From the NCBI RefSeq assembly GCF_010183535.1, contig NC_071329.1, positions 12,338,001 through 12,402,000 on the forward strand: 64,000 nt of DNA, given 5' to 3'. Both the position numbers and the translations under genes were made by a program. Position 1 is the first letter of the stretch. The number at the start of each line of letters is the position of its first letter. The DNA comes from Caenorhabditis remanei (taxonomy: Eukaryota > Nematoda > Chromadorea > Rhabditida > Rhabditidae). The notes beneath the pieces are model-generated. The model had not been told where the DNA came from and searched no databases. It saw nothing but the letters and a program-made list of their open reading frames with translations. Shown here one piece after another: positions 1 to 11,270 of this stretch.

Positions 1-198
1 AGCGGGGTCCTCATGCATTGTGACCGAGTTATTTGGACGCCACGAAGATGAATTGCCTGAAAAAAATATTAGTGGGTTTTGGGTGGTTCCCCTTCAGAAG
101 GGGTGTTTTAGTTATAAAGAACGAAGGTAAGACAGTTTGATAAAAGGTAACAGTGAGTTTTGATTGAAAGAAAGAGAGTTGGTATAAAACGCAGGGAA

Positions 199-256
199 GT
201 GGGTGGTCGTGAGAGCCACACGCAGGAAGGTGGGTGGTCGTGAGAGCCACACGCAG
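199..256. repeat. Two-copy direct repeat of 27 bp
   Basis: The word GTGGGTGGTCGTGAGAGCCA followed by CACGCAG occurs at 199-225 and again at 230-256, separated by four bases. The copies are identical, so this is a small local duplication. Confidence 0.85.
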
Positions 257-2564
257 CGGTTAGAGGGACCGTCCCTTTTTTGGTGCCAGACTTGACTTGC
301 AAGCCTGAACACCTCCAAGCTCACAGCGACCACATCATGCGTCGTGCACTCGTGAGGCATTTGGGTAGCCCTCAGTCACGAGCTATCCTTCCACCCATCA
401 TAACTGAAGATCTGTAACGTTCGACCTGTAAGCAGAGTTAGAGGGGAAGGGGCTTGAAAGGCTTTAGCGTTGTAGTGTGCAGTAGGAGCCACTACATTAC
501 TGATTTTATCGGGCGCTAAGTAGCCATCTAATTTATCCCGATTATGGTTGGGAACTAAGGTTAGTATTAGTTTGAGAGAAGCTCTAAGCTTCTATGTAAT
601 TAACTTAAAGAAGAGTAAGACTAAACTAATAAGACACTAGGTAGCTAATTTAGAGTTTTTAGAAGCTTAAGAGGTACTACAACTTAAAGATTAATATACT
701 AGAAGGCTAAGAGACTAGGTCGCCTATACCTTCCGCTTTCCATCTGTTTCAAAGGATGTTCCGCTTCCAGTACCGGTTTCCCTAGGAGTACTTAAACTAG
801 TGACAAGCTAGTTGTTTTTCCTACGTACTAACAGACTAAATACTAAACCTAGTTGGGGCCGACGATGTTATACATCGTACTGAGAGAAATACCTGAGACG
901 GTGAGCTTTGGAATCCATGATGCTCAGTTGTCCAGAGGAGCAGCTGGGAGCAGGTAGAAACAGCAAGTGGTGGTTCAGAATTGTCCCTCTGAGCGCTCAC
1001 TTCCTCCAATGCTGGGGTGATGTCGTTCTTGTCCCCATCTCAGTTGCTGGACTGCTTCTCGTTGTCGCTGTTGCGCCGAATGTTGCCACAGTACGTGTCC
1101 TTTGTACTCCCATACGACGACTACCGATTTGCACGGCTCGGTGTTAAACCGACCTCAATACTGCCTCAAGATGTGACTCCTTGTTGCAGAGATCCTCGTC
1201 CTTGCACAGCTTGATTACTTGATTTCTTTGGTCAATCCTTTCCGTTGAGAAGGTTCCGGCGACTTCATTTCTGGTGAAGCCTTGTCGTTGGTCTTCTCTT
1301 TTTCCAGATAGATTCCATAATCGATGATCTCATCGCGCCGAACGTGGAGTTTACTGTTGATTTGACTCCTTTGCAGTGAGTTGCTTGCTTATCCGTCCGG
1401 TTTGAGTAGCTGTGATGGCTTCACGTGTGTTTCCTACCACGTAGCCAGTGAATTGATTGAGTTTCTCTTGCTTTGGGTTGTACACATCCTTTCTGAGTGA
1501 AACTGCAAGCATTGGGGACTTCTCCTTCGTTGACTTCTTCGTCTTCTTCTTTGACTTCGTGTTGAATCTCGGCGCCGGCGTTTTCTTACATCGAAAACGC
1601 GACGCTTCGATTTCTTGCTGTCGTTCCTCTTCTGGTTTCAATTGACTTTGTCATCGAATCTCGGCGCCATTTTCTCTTACATAGAGAGAATGACACGTCG
1701 ACTCTCCGACTGTCCATCCTTTGCAAATTGTTGCGAAATTATGCGGGGTTTGTCGTTGAGTTTCATCAGCACCTTCTTCAGACCAAAGCGTGGCGCCTCT
1801 ACTCGCCGACTCACCGAATTCCTCTCCGTTTGTTGCTGCTGTGGACTCTTTGTCGTTGCGTTCCAATTGAGGCGACATCATTGCCATCGGTGCTCAAGAA
1901 TTGTCGGGTTTACATAACCTTTCAACTCTCTTGCAACCGATCGGCTTCACATCCGATCACCAAGTCCTTTCGAAAAAAATTTTTTCGTTTCCGGTCGCAT
2001 GCACCATGTGGAGGATTGGATTTATGTGTGGCTGGTGAGGCCTCCAATCCGACCGAGATTTATCCGATGTGATTATGAATGTAGTGTCGCTAGAGTTGGT
2101 TGTATCAGTGACCCATTTATTGATTGCTTTGGGCGAAGAGTCACAACAGAAATGGTGAAGAATGAGTGGAATTAGTGGCCAGAATATTAGAGTAGAGAAT
2201 AGTAGAAGTGGGGAATTGTGAGAAGTGTGCAGATACGGGTGAAGTTAAAGGCGAAGTTATTAGAAGTGATCCTAAAAAGGTGTGATAGGTGATGGGCGTA
2301 GTCTCATAGAAATGTTCTAGAAACAATGGGGAAAATAGCGAGTGGAAAGGGGAGAGTGCTAGAGATATTATGGCGGCGGCGGCAATTGAATCAATTGTTT
2401 TCCCTCGCTGCCGTCGAGCGTGTTTGCATCCTCTTCCACGAGCTTCTCGTCCACGGCCATCACGAATTGTCCTCGCTTTGGTGACTTGTACTCGATGGGT
2501 TGAAGAATCCATTGAAGAGTGAGGAAATTGAGAGATTTCCGAGAAGAATCTCATTTAGGAAAAG

Positions 2565-2598
2565 GTCGTGGATATATCCGAAGGAGGATATCCACGAC
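2565..2598. repeat. Short perfect hairpin upstream of the acidic protein gene
   Basis: GTCGTGGATAT at the left pairs with ATATCCACGAC at the right, separated by about 12 bases. It lies about 160 bp before the start codon at 2758. Its function is unknown. It could be a palindromic protein-binding site or a small repeat footprint. Confidence 0.55.
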
Positions 2599-2757
2599 AA
2601 CTACTACCAATTCTCCTCCCATCTAATTTAAAGAACGACGTCTTCTGAAGGGGGCGGAGTCTATTGAGAACGACACCCAGTCATTTATTGCTCCGAGAGC
2701 ACACTCGAGAGCTACAAATCTTCTTTTTTATTTTCTTTTTCTTCTTTGACTGCGAAG

Positions 2758-3418
2758 ATGTGTTACTCACGACTTACACCTTATCCGGTTGCTGAAGTTG
2801 TTCAAAGTGCCAACGGACACGAGGATGAGATGCCACTTCTCGGTGAGGAAGATGGTGATGAAGTTGTTGATTTCAACGGAGATCTCAACGGAAGTCTCAA
2901 CGAAGAAGTCAATGTAATAGAAGCTGCAGAAGGTATCAACGAAATTGGAAACGAAGAAGCTGCTAGCAATGCAATCATCGGAGAAATTCATGGCGGAGTC
3001 GATGATGAAGCCAACGTAGGAGGCGATCAAGGAGCCAACGAAGCTGCTAATCCAGATTTGGAACTTCAACTTCTTCGTTCAATTGCCGAAGCAGCTTTGG
3101 AGAATCAACGTCTCATCTTGACTGTTCGTCATTTTCAACTAGTCATTGAACAACAAACTCAACTCTTGGAGCGTCGTGTTCAAGAGCATCTCGGAATGGA
3201 TTTGAATAATAACGAAGGTAAGTCAACGATCTGCCTTTCCTTGACTTCTTTTTTGGAAGAAAGATCCTTGAGTTACAGATGAACCAGAGGATGTCGACGA
3301 GGAGGCAGATGACGAGGAAGAGGATGAGGAGATTGATGTGGTCAACGTGGATGATCAGATGCCACCTGGAGAAGATGCCAAACTTCCAGACTTGGATCAA
3401 CCATCCGCTTCTTCTTAA
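2758..3418 (+). CDS. Acidic coiled-coil protein, unknown function
   Basis: Two exons, 2758-3217 and 3279-3418, joined by a 61-nt GTAAGT...TTACAG intron in phase 1, give 199 residues. The first 100 residues are dominated by Glu, Asp, Asn, Gly and Ala. Residues about 105-145 are helical and coiled-coil-like (leucine-rich, with QLLRSIAEAALENQ and a QQQTQLLERRV-type pattern). The tail is a second run of Asp/Glu ending in PSASS. The start is the first ATG after a pyrimidine-rich leader. An AATAAA lies at 3629. I do not recognise the family. Strong acidity suggests a nuclear or chaperone-like binding protein, but that is inference only. Confidence 0.7.
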
Positions 3419-3628
3419 CTCTCTAATTCTTAACTTCATAACAATTGCTTTGCTCTTAAAATAGCTTTCCCAACTGAAAATCTCGCTTCTTTTTTTCTCA
3501 TTTCCTTGCCCCTTAACCGCTCTCACATTCTCAATCTCTCTTCAACTGAATTCTCCTTCCAGAATAATATTCTCTCACTTCACTTTGCTTTTCTTTTTCT
3601 TTATCTATAAATCTGTCAGGCTGATTCT

Positions 3629-3634
3629 AATAAA
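3629..3634 (+). promoter_or_regulatory. Poly(A) signal of the acidic protein gene
   Basis: AATAAA sits 211 nt past the stop codon of the plus-strand gene, inside AT-rich 3' sequence. No competing plus-strand gene follows. Confidence 0.5.
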
Positions 3635-4154
3635 ATAAATCCGCATTCCTTTTCTCTCTCCATTTCGGAAACTGCACAATCCATCACTGGAAGAAGAAAA
3701 AGCCAAAAAGAGCTAATGGAAGAAAGCGAAAAGAGAAGTGTTACCCATTTGAATAGTCTGACGAATGAGGTGTCATTTCTTTTTGTAAAACGTCATGAAA
3801 AGGCTTCTTCTCTCATCAAATACGATAAAAAAGGGGCAAATGACTGGTACGATTCCTTTCATTTTCCCTTATTTGAATGAGGTTGTAAATGAACTCTCTG
3901 ACAATTTGATTTTCGAAACGTTTCTTCTATTTGGAAGAACATAAGACGAGGATTGACATTTCGAGTAATAAGGGGTTGGGAGATGAATGTGAAACTGAAT
4001 GGAGGTCCTACAACACACTTCATTCTCTTTCTTTCGCCAAGATTTTGTATCGTTTTGTTCTCTGAAGTCATTAATCAACTGACAGATGTCACTACAGTAT
4101 TCTACCATTACTTCCTTGTTAACAAACAGTTTTTGTCTTGTTTTCTTATCAAAA
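3635..4154. other. Convergent spacer without a supported gene
   Basis: This lies between the 3' end of the acidic gene and the 3' end of the transporter. I searched the minus strand for the missing transmembrane exons of the transporter and found none. A minus-strand frame (about 3859-4027) could be joined in phase after the last transporter exon, but it has no transporter features. Confidence 0.5.
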
Positions 4155-7100
4155 CTAACCCTTCATATCTTCTGGTTTCTTCATTCTATTTTCCAATGGA
4201 AGTACCATTGCCTGTCCCTCCAACGCATAAAGGATTGCACCGGCTGCACTGACAACTCCGCCTAGATCTGTGACTGGCGGAAGATCAGCAAGTTTTTTGT
4301 GCTCTGTCGTCAGAAGTTGCTGGAATTTTTATATTGAAAAAGGTTTTGTAGACTTTAAACTTACAAACATAATAACAGCTAAAGCGATCAACATGAGGAA
4401 GTTTCCACCGAGAGAAACGAAAGATAAAGCACGCATTGAGGAGAGGGAAACGAGAAGAATAAATGCAGGTAGAACGATTGGGAATAGAGTTGCACGACTT
4501 GGAACGTCATGTGTGAAGAATTCGAGAAGCTGAAAGAGTTTGATAAGGTTGTGGGATTGGTTCAATTGTTCTCATACCTCATGCAAATGGTAAACTACAA
4601 AAATGTAGAAACAACAACATATCCCAAGTTGTAGCACACAAAGAGAGGTATTCACTAGCATTCTGGAGTTGAAAAAGTGAGATATTCAGTTCATCACAAC
4701 AAGGTAATTTTTCAGAATTACAGTACTGGCCATAAAGAATGCGACACTTGCAGTATTCAGTCAAAATTCTCGCAATTGTTGCCCTTTTTCAGTTCTAAAA
4801 GGAGAAATTTTTGAGCTGTTTACATAGATTGCCTGTAACTTCTTTAGATGTGTCGCATTCTTTATGACCAGAACAGAAAAAGCAGATCATGAAATATTTC
4901 TTACCGCGAAACCGGAGCCAGTTTTCGAATAGGTGTATAACTTGCTTGCGTTGCTTTGTATGCCATATTACCATAATCCAGAGGAGCTGATTGATTTCTG
5001 AAATTCGCTTTTTTAGATTCACTAGGGCATCTCTGTTTCGACTCACATTTTAGACAGATATCCAGCACATTTCACAAGTTTTATCATACATAAAGCACAA
5101 AGGAAACCCAAAACCAAGATGATTACAAGTCCAGCCTATTAGAAAATTTGTATTATTGTTACACATAAAGGTGCCTCTTACCACGTAACCAGATTGTTTG
5201 AATGCGAGAGGAACAGAGAAACAACCAGCACCGAGCATACCCTTCATTAAGTTGATTAGGGCAAACTTTGAACTGGAAATGTGTGAATTTACAGGTGTAT
5301 GATTTCTGGGGGTCTCGATTTTGCCTAACTTCCTGAAACTAACTTCCTAAATGACTTACCTAATAGCTTTTTTGTAATGTTCGAGATCAACAGAACTCTC
5401 TGAAGGAGGGAATAAAACAGTCATTTTAAGAGATAAATATGAAATTAATCAATTTGGAAGAAGCAGTGATGAAGTAATGAAGCGTATAACGAATTGACCA
5501 GTCTTCTTCTTTTTAGAAAGATTGGTTTATTATAGAGAGGAGGAGACGGCTTGTCTCTTCTCTTCGAAGGTCGTGTCTCTAATTCTATATTTTCCAAAAA
5601 TTCCCAAAAAGGCGTGATGATCAGAAACAGGAAAGGATTGAAAAGTACAAGGTAATATATCAAAAATATCGAAAAAACATGTGTACTTTTGACTGGACTT
5701 TTTTGGAAAACACAGAATATCAAGTCTGCGTCTCTATTAATATCAGTCTCTCACCCAATTTGATCTTCTCCAAAGGACATTTCATCCTGTTTCATTTGTG
5801 AAAATAAAGATTTCAGTTGCATTCTGATGACCTGATGATGTCACGGATCGACTTTGATTCATTCAAAAACAGTTATTGATGTATTGATAAGCGTCTGATG
5901 TATTTCAAAAATCTCATTTACACTTTTCCTGATTTATTCCCTCCCAATCAACAAAAAACCTGATTTTTCTGCTATTCGGGATGCTAACAGCGGAGATAAA
6001 GATCATATTATCAGGCTGGTGCATAAGTTTCTTTCTTTTTTTGGATCATTTTTGTCATGAAATTTCTAGAAGGCTAATAACTCACATAATGATAAATATA
6101 GTTATTTAGTAGCTATAACTTATTGTGATTATACCTGTGACATGACGTCTGCCATCTGCTGAATCTCAGCCGTAGACAAGTCAAAATACATGAGGAACCC
6201 TTTTTTGGTACCATTCTTCGTCTTCATTTTTTTCTCAGAAAATGTTGACGAGAATGGGTGATCTATTCAAAATTAAAACAAGCTAAAAAAATTATGTTAA
6301 AAAAATTAATAATGACATTTTAACTAAGCAACTGTAGTTTAGTGCCGGTCGCTGAAGAACGGCGAGGATCAGCAATTTACGAATGTTTGAGTTTTTTCGA
6401 TTTTTCTTTAACGCTAGATAATGAAATTGGTAGAAATGTTTATTTTTGAATAGAGTAGGCATTGACGTTTCTGAATTTATTTTGTTTCAGATGATTAAGC
6501 AATTTGCTTTTTTTCACAGGAAGCACGAACTCAACATCATCAAAATCACGTGATTTTTAAGTTTGATGAAGCCTGCTACTCGTGCTTCTGAATCAATCCA
6601 CTAGATCTTTTGCACATTTTTAGAGCAATGTATCTACTGTTGATTACTTGTAAGGAGATAGTTCTGACTTGCTTGAAAGCGTTGATAAGAGACCTAGACT
6701 TCACCCAGGTCTACTACACATAATGTTTTTAAAGCACAAAAATCATAGCAAACACGCGACCCACGTTTTATCACTTAATTAAATGGTTTTCTTATTATTT
6801 TTTTCTGGAATCACTTACTCATGTTGCCTTCTAACTTTTACACATAGTTTGGCATAAATGCTCTCTCAGATGTTTATGTAATATGCTTGAACGTAGCTGA
6901 ACAATGATTTCTAGTTGCTGTCAATCGTCTGATCATAATTTTTTCGCCTTTAACGTTCTGACCGAAAACTAAAATGTGACAACAAGGTAAAGTATTTTTC
7001 TATAACTTTCATTTAGTTTCCCATTAAGATCGTCAAATTTTGATACCAATGTCGGCTAGAACCAAAAAACTTTCCAAAATAGGCGTTTGGTTGACCACAG

Positions 7101-8277
7101 AAAAAACCATAGTTTTAACGAGCGGAATGTCTAGGCACCAATTTAAAACTGTATTTGTTAGCCACTGAGAAGGTCATTAGAATGCAAAAAAGTTTGGGTC
7201 GATAAACAATCACAGTATCTAGAAACCGTGAGTCAAAATTCAACCTCAAAAAAAGAAAGAAACTTATGCACCAGCCTAATAACTCACGAAATCTTTTCTT
7301 TTCTTTCCACAAATGATTTCTTCCGTTGCTGAGGTCCCAGTGCTTCTTCTGCTTCATCCCATTTCGAAACCAATTGATATTCAGATTGCACATTGTGCAT
7401 TCCAATGTCATGTAGGTCAAGCATTCTCTGGAATATATTTTAGTTTGGTTTGATTCAGTTGTAAAGTAGCTCGTTGAGCTGTTTTTTGTCCAACTTTTTC
7501 TCGTTCGCTACTTGAGATCTTTAGTGTCACCTGTTAGCTGCCACTTGGCAGAAGTTTTCAACAAAAATCAAAGTAGAATTCCAATTCGTTCGAGCTGAAA
7601 TATTCTTTACAGAATCCGGAACTCTTTTTGGCTCAGTTGTTTCAACTGACAAAAGATTCATTTCAAGCTTTCTATTTCAATCGTTAAGCCTTCCTACAGT
7701 ACCGGTCAAAAGGTTGTAAACTTTGGCCATTTCAATTGAAATTGTCCAACTTTGAGAGTATGCCATGGTAATTCTGATTGTCCCATCAAGTAGATTATTT
7801 ATTGCATCATACAGATAAAGAGTAGAACTCCATTTTTGTAGTTGACAACTTTTTTGTACGGACACTCCCTAAAGAGTTATGGCCATTATAAGAAGACAGC
7901 TCGAAAATCGTACTATTTTACACTGAAATTGGTCATTTGAGGGAGAAATTGTATTGTCGATACGGAACTTGCTAGAGAGTGCTCGCACAAAAAAGTTGTC
8001 AACTACAAAAATAAAGTTCTACCTTTGATCTGTAGGAATCATCATATTGCTAATAAATTTTCCTGATCCACACTTCTCAGATACTACCCTACTGCATTCT
8101 CAACAAGTACATTTCTGTTCATTTTTAACCTTATTTCCTAAAACCCCAATTAAATATATCACTTCTCCAAAAACATCTTACATCTGCATTTGTCATGTGA
8201 AGAAATCCTTCAGAAATTCTTCGAACTCCATGTTGAAGTCCTTCAGAAATCGAATACCGTCGATGAGGAGTTTCCAT
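4155..8277 (-). CDS. SLC36-type amino-acid transporter, C-terminally truncated
   Basis: Ten exons can be joined with every phase consistent: 8182-8277, 7288-7427, 5755-5786, 5360-5399, 5182-5272, 5047-5135, 4905-4997, 4578-4662, 4365-4529 and 4160-4319. Reading on past the last donor reaches TAG at 4155. The N-terminal exons are hydrophilic and the third (32 nt) is the least certain. The core shows hallmarks of proton-coupled amino-acid permeases (Aa_trans): a first membrane helix with MKGMLGAGCFSVPLAF, then PLDYGNMAYKATQ, and later ALEGQAMVLPLENRM. Known SLC36 proteins have about 11 helices and 450-500 residues. Here about 331 residues remain, stopping right after the PLENRM motif, so the last five or so helices are missing. 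An alternative start is the ATG at 5424. It is probably a decayed gene or one with a displaced 3' end. Confidence 0.65.
6011..7279. mobile_element. Mariner-like element, about 1.27 kb, degenerate
   Basis: Terminal inverted repeats begin TCAGGCTGGTGCATAAGTTT on the left and, on the opposite strand, TTAGGCTGGTGCATAAGTTT on the right, and continue into CTTTCTTTTTTT. Both ends abut TA (6009-6010 and 7280-7281), the target duplication expected for Tc1/mariner transposition. No full transposase frame is present. The one notable internal frame is 31 codons on the minus strand (about 6134-6226), ending at a possible splice donor. The element sits in the intron between exons 2 and 3 of the transporter gene. 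Confidence 0.7.
7690..8045. repeat. Palindromic MITE, copy 1
   Basis: The block reads nearly the same on both strands around its centre. CTCCATTTTTGTAGTTGACA on the left half is mirrored by TGTCAACTACAAAAATAAAG on the right. A second member of the same family lies at 11558-11908 in inverted orientation, sharing the flank word CTCTCAAAGTTGGAC. This copy lies within the first intron of the transporter model. Confidence 0.75.
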
Positions 8278-8696
8278 TATGTTCCCTGAAACTATAAATC
8301 AAGAAAAACAAGAAGATCGAATAAACGAATAAACGAAGAATGTTCAAAATGTTGAAATGACGGTCTTCTGACGATAGAGGTTGGTGTTTTCTTGAGGACC
8401 TCTATGATTTGATTAGGAGGAAGGACACAGACAGTTCTCAGTAGATAGAGAGAACTAAATGATCACTTGAAAGGTTTGGTCGAAAGAATGGATTGGTGAT
8501 CTTTGAGTATTGTTTATTGAAATGGACTTGTCAACGTGTGACACTGATTAGAACATTTTGAAGGGGACAACATGGGGAATTCCTCCTTTGTTTTAATTTA
8601 GGACACACACGATTGTTGTTGTTTTTAATCACTGAATCATTCTGAAAGAGGTCAAAGTTTACTTTGACCTCGGAATATTCTAGAACAGTAGATTGT

Positions 8697-8955
8697 AATT
8701 ATCAGACTTGCAACCGGCCGGGCCGGGCGGGCCGAAATCAGAATCTCTCCGGCCCGGTTGGCCCGGAAGTTCAGTACTGAAATTTTTTATTTATTTCGAA
8801 AATTTCGAATTAAAATAGCTTTTTAAGAACGATTTTTTGTAGGCTTCAAAGGTTTTTGAGGAATATTCTTGAGGAAAAAAAGGAACATTTTCAGAAAATA
8901 AACTATTGGAAAAAAGTTCAAAAATTCAAACCTGAAATTTTGCAAGTCTGGTAAT
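8697..8955. repeat. MITE-like repeat with GC-rich core
   Basis: The ends are ATTATCAGACTTGCAA and its near reverse complement TTTTGCAAGTCTGGTAATTA. Next to the left end is an island of CCGG/GGCC words (about 8708-8770) that stands out from the AT-rich surroundings. The rest is A/T-rich with no coding frame. Confidence 0.6.
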
Positions 8956-9591
8956 TATTGAGGAGCAGAAGTGTTTTTGTAATAACTTTGACACTTCTGA
9001 AGACGAGAAGATATCCTAAATCTCAAAGAATACGAACTTCTAATGGAGCTTCAAGACTGAAAATTGAAAAAGAATGGAACTATTTAAAAAATTAAGACTG
9101 TGTTCTACATACTATTCTTACAAAAAACAGAAGATTAGCAGAAATACGAAAACAAACTGATAAAATAGTATTTGTGTGTTCTAACCATCTAACTTCCAGT
9201 CCCTCTTCTCCTTCTCCGCCTTTTCTCTCTAAACAGTTTCTCCTAATTTTCAATTAATTGACAAACACGAAAAAGTTCAAATAAGTAGTCGTTAATTGTT
9301 CTTGTGCCTTGGTCTTCTGACATTCAGATAACGGTAAGAAAATCTTCTGCGAAAGAAGAAAAAGAGAAGAAGGAATGGGATGAAATGAGAATTTGAATTG
9401 GGATGGGAAGAAGAGAAATTTGGAAATTCCATGGTAACTAAACATAAAATGTACGTGGTCTGGACTGCTCGAAACTTTATTATCTGAGACGATATTTATG
9501 TTTGAAGAGTAAAAAGTCTAGAAACTTTTTTCAGTAATCAAAAGTGTAACATACAAAATATCAAACAAAAAAAAATATTTTCTATTTTCTC

Positions 9592-9963
9592 AGTGCCGGA
9601 TACTTTTATATGGTTCGACGCACAATTCATGGGACAATCGAAAATCCTTTAGAAGCTAGGTCCAAAAATTGGTCTAAAAGAAGTTATCAGCAAAAGAAGA
9701 GCCGAAAATCGGGTTTCGTGGGGTTTTTTAATCATTAATTTCAAGAGAGACGAGAAGAGAAAAATTAGTGGAAAAAATGAGAAAATACTCATGGCAATCA
9801 AATTTCACGTACACAGCGAGAACTGCAAAATCACCACGAAACCCCTTTTTTGGCCCTTGTTTTGCTGATAACTTCTTTTAGACCGATTTTCGTGCTTACC
9901 TCCAAGAGGATTTTCGATTGTCCCATGAATTCTGCGTCGAACCATATAAAAATATCCGACACT
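9592..9963. repeat. Large imperfect inverted repeat, about 130-bp arms
   Basis: The left arm (9592-9730) contains TATATGGTTCGACGCA, GGGACAATCGAAAATCC and TAAAAGAAGTTATCAGCAAA. The right arm (9839-9963) contains their reverse complements in reverse order, around a loop of about 110 bp. The divergence between arms indicates an old palindromic transposon. Confidence 0.75.
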
Positions 9964-10260
9964 GAAAAAAACGTTCTGTCTCCCTTTATGAATCGAAGTG
10001 TCAAATTCGTCAAAAAACAGTTGAAAAGTGCAATGATTTGAAATCGAATTAAAGCTACAATGATGATGAAGTAGAAGTAATTTCGAAAAGGAACTTGTTT
10101 CCTTGTGTCGCCTTCTTCTTTCTCGACGTTCTTCGGACCGATTGGGCGATGAATCGAAAGAAAAACATTGTTGAAATGTGTGAAAAACATTACAAATTGC
10201 GTCTTAAATTGGACGAAATGAGGTGAAAAGTTGTCTGTCTGTTACTTGTTAGAATGATAA

Positions 10261-11136
10261 ACTGCACGGTCTCCTAGAACGATTTTAGGGGCAGATTACG
10301 TCATCAATCGTGGAATGTCACGAAAAATGAAAAATTAATGAAAATTCGCACGTGAGGGTTTTTGAACGGGGAATGAAGCGGTAATCCATTTTCTCGAGAA
10401 CCAGGGCAAATCTCGAAAAACTGTCACACAGTTTTGTTCAAAACCGTGTTATGAACCCACCAGTAATTTTTTGTGTTTTTCTGTTGGGTAACTTTTGAGT
10501 TATCCTTTGTTGAAAAATCAACTGAAAACCCCCTACTTTTTCAATAACTTTGAAATATCTGACCTCATTTTGCATATATCAAAAATCCGTTCACACAACT
10601 TTTTTCCTATGTTCATTGGCTACCATTTGCACTCTTTCATTACGTGTTTGCTTCTAAACTGATCGAGTTATGTCATTTTTTGCTTTGGCACTATTTTCTT
10701 GTCCGAAATGGAGTTGCTGGGATAACTCGGTCTGTTTAGAAGCAAACACGTAATGAAAGAGTGCAAATGGTAGCCAATGAACATTCGAAAAAAGTTGTGT
10801 GAACGGATTTTTGATATATGCAAAATGAGGTCAGATATTTCAAAGTTATTGAAAAAGTAGGGGGTTTTCAGTTGATTTTTCAACAAAGGATAACTCAAAA
10901 GTTACCCAACAGAAAAACACAAAAAATTACTGGTGGGTTCATAACACGGTTTTGAACAAAACTGTGTGACAGTTTTTTGAGATTTGCCCTGGTTCTCGAG
11001 AAAATGGATTACCGCTTCATTCCCCGTTCAAAAACTCCCTCACGTGTGAATTTTCAGAAATTTTTCATTTTTCGTGACATTCCACGATTGATGACGTAAT
11101 CTGCCCCTAAAATCGTTCTAGGAGACCGTGAACTGT
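10261..11136. repeat. Near-perfect palindrome, about 410-bp arms
   Basis: The arms run from about 10261-10668 and 10726-11136. The ends are ACTGCACGGTCTCCTAGAAC and its counterpart CGTTCTAGGAGACCGTGAAC. Long stretches match exactly, such as GCTACCATTTGCACTCTTTC against its complement, with only scattered differences. The central 60 bp is unpaired. No coding frame is convincing. It is probably a foldback or non-autonomous DNA transposon between the transporter and GGCT genes. Confidence 0.85.
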
Positions 11137-11270
11137 ACTAATTAAACAAACTTTCATTAAGGAAATAAATTACATTTTCACAGAAAACAAAATAAATTAT
11201 CACAGATTTCAATTTGAAATAAAGCGTGAAAGTGAACCTAAAACGAGATTAAAACATGACTGAGATCATA

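Larger units (their letters stand above)
1..2740. other. Stretch without a recognisable gene
   Basis: Neither strand gives an exon chain I recognise. The sequence holds a short tandem repeat (199-256), a tract at 540-840 unusually rich in CTA/TAA words, and two related blocks on the minus strand (about 1545-1605 and 1640-1695) that each contain GGCGCCGAGATTC. Open frames on the minus strand at 1351-1641 and 1651-1887 are Lys/Glu-rich and low in complexity, and match no family I know. It may be degraded repeat DNA, but I saw no LTRs, TIRs or transposase motifs. Confidence 0.4.

Noticed and set aside
2141..2554. 137-codon minus-strand frame
   Set aside because: Low-complexity Ser/His/Pro composition, no family motifs, no splice partners.
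3143..3526. 127-codon minus-strand frame
   Set aside because: Antisense shadow of the acidic protein's exons and 3' UTR.
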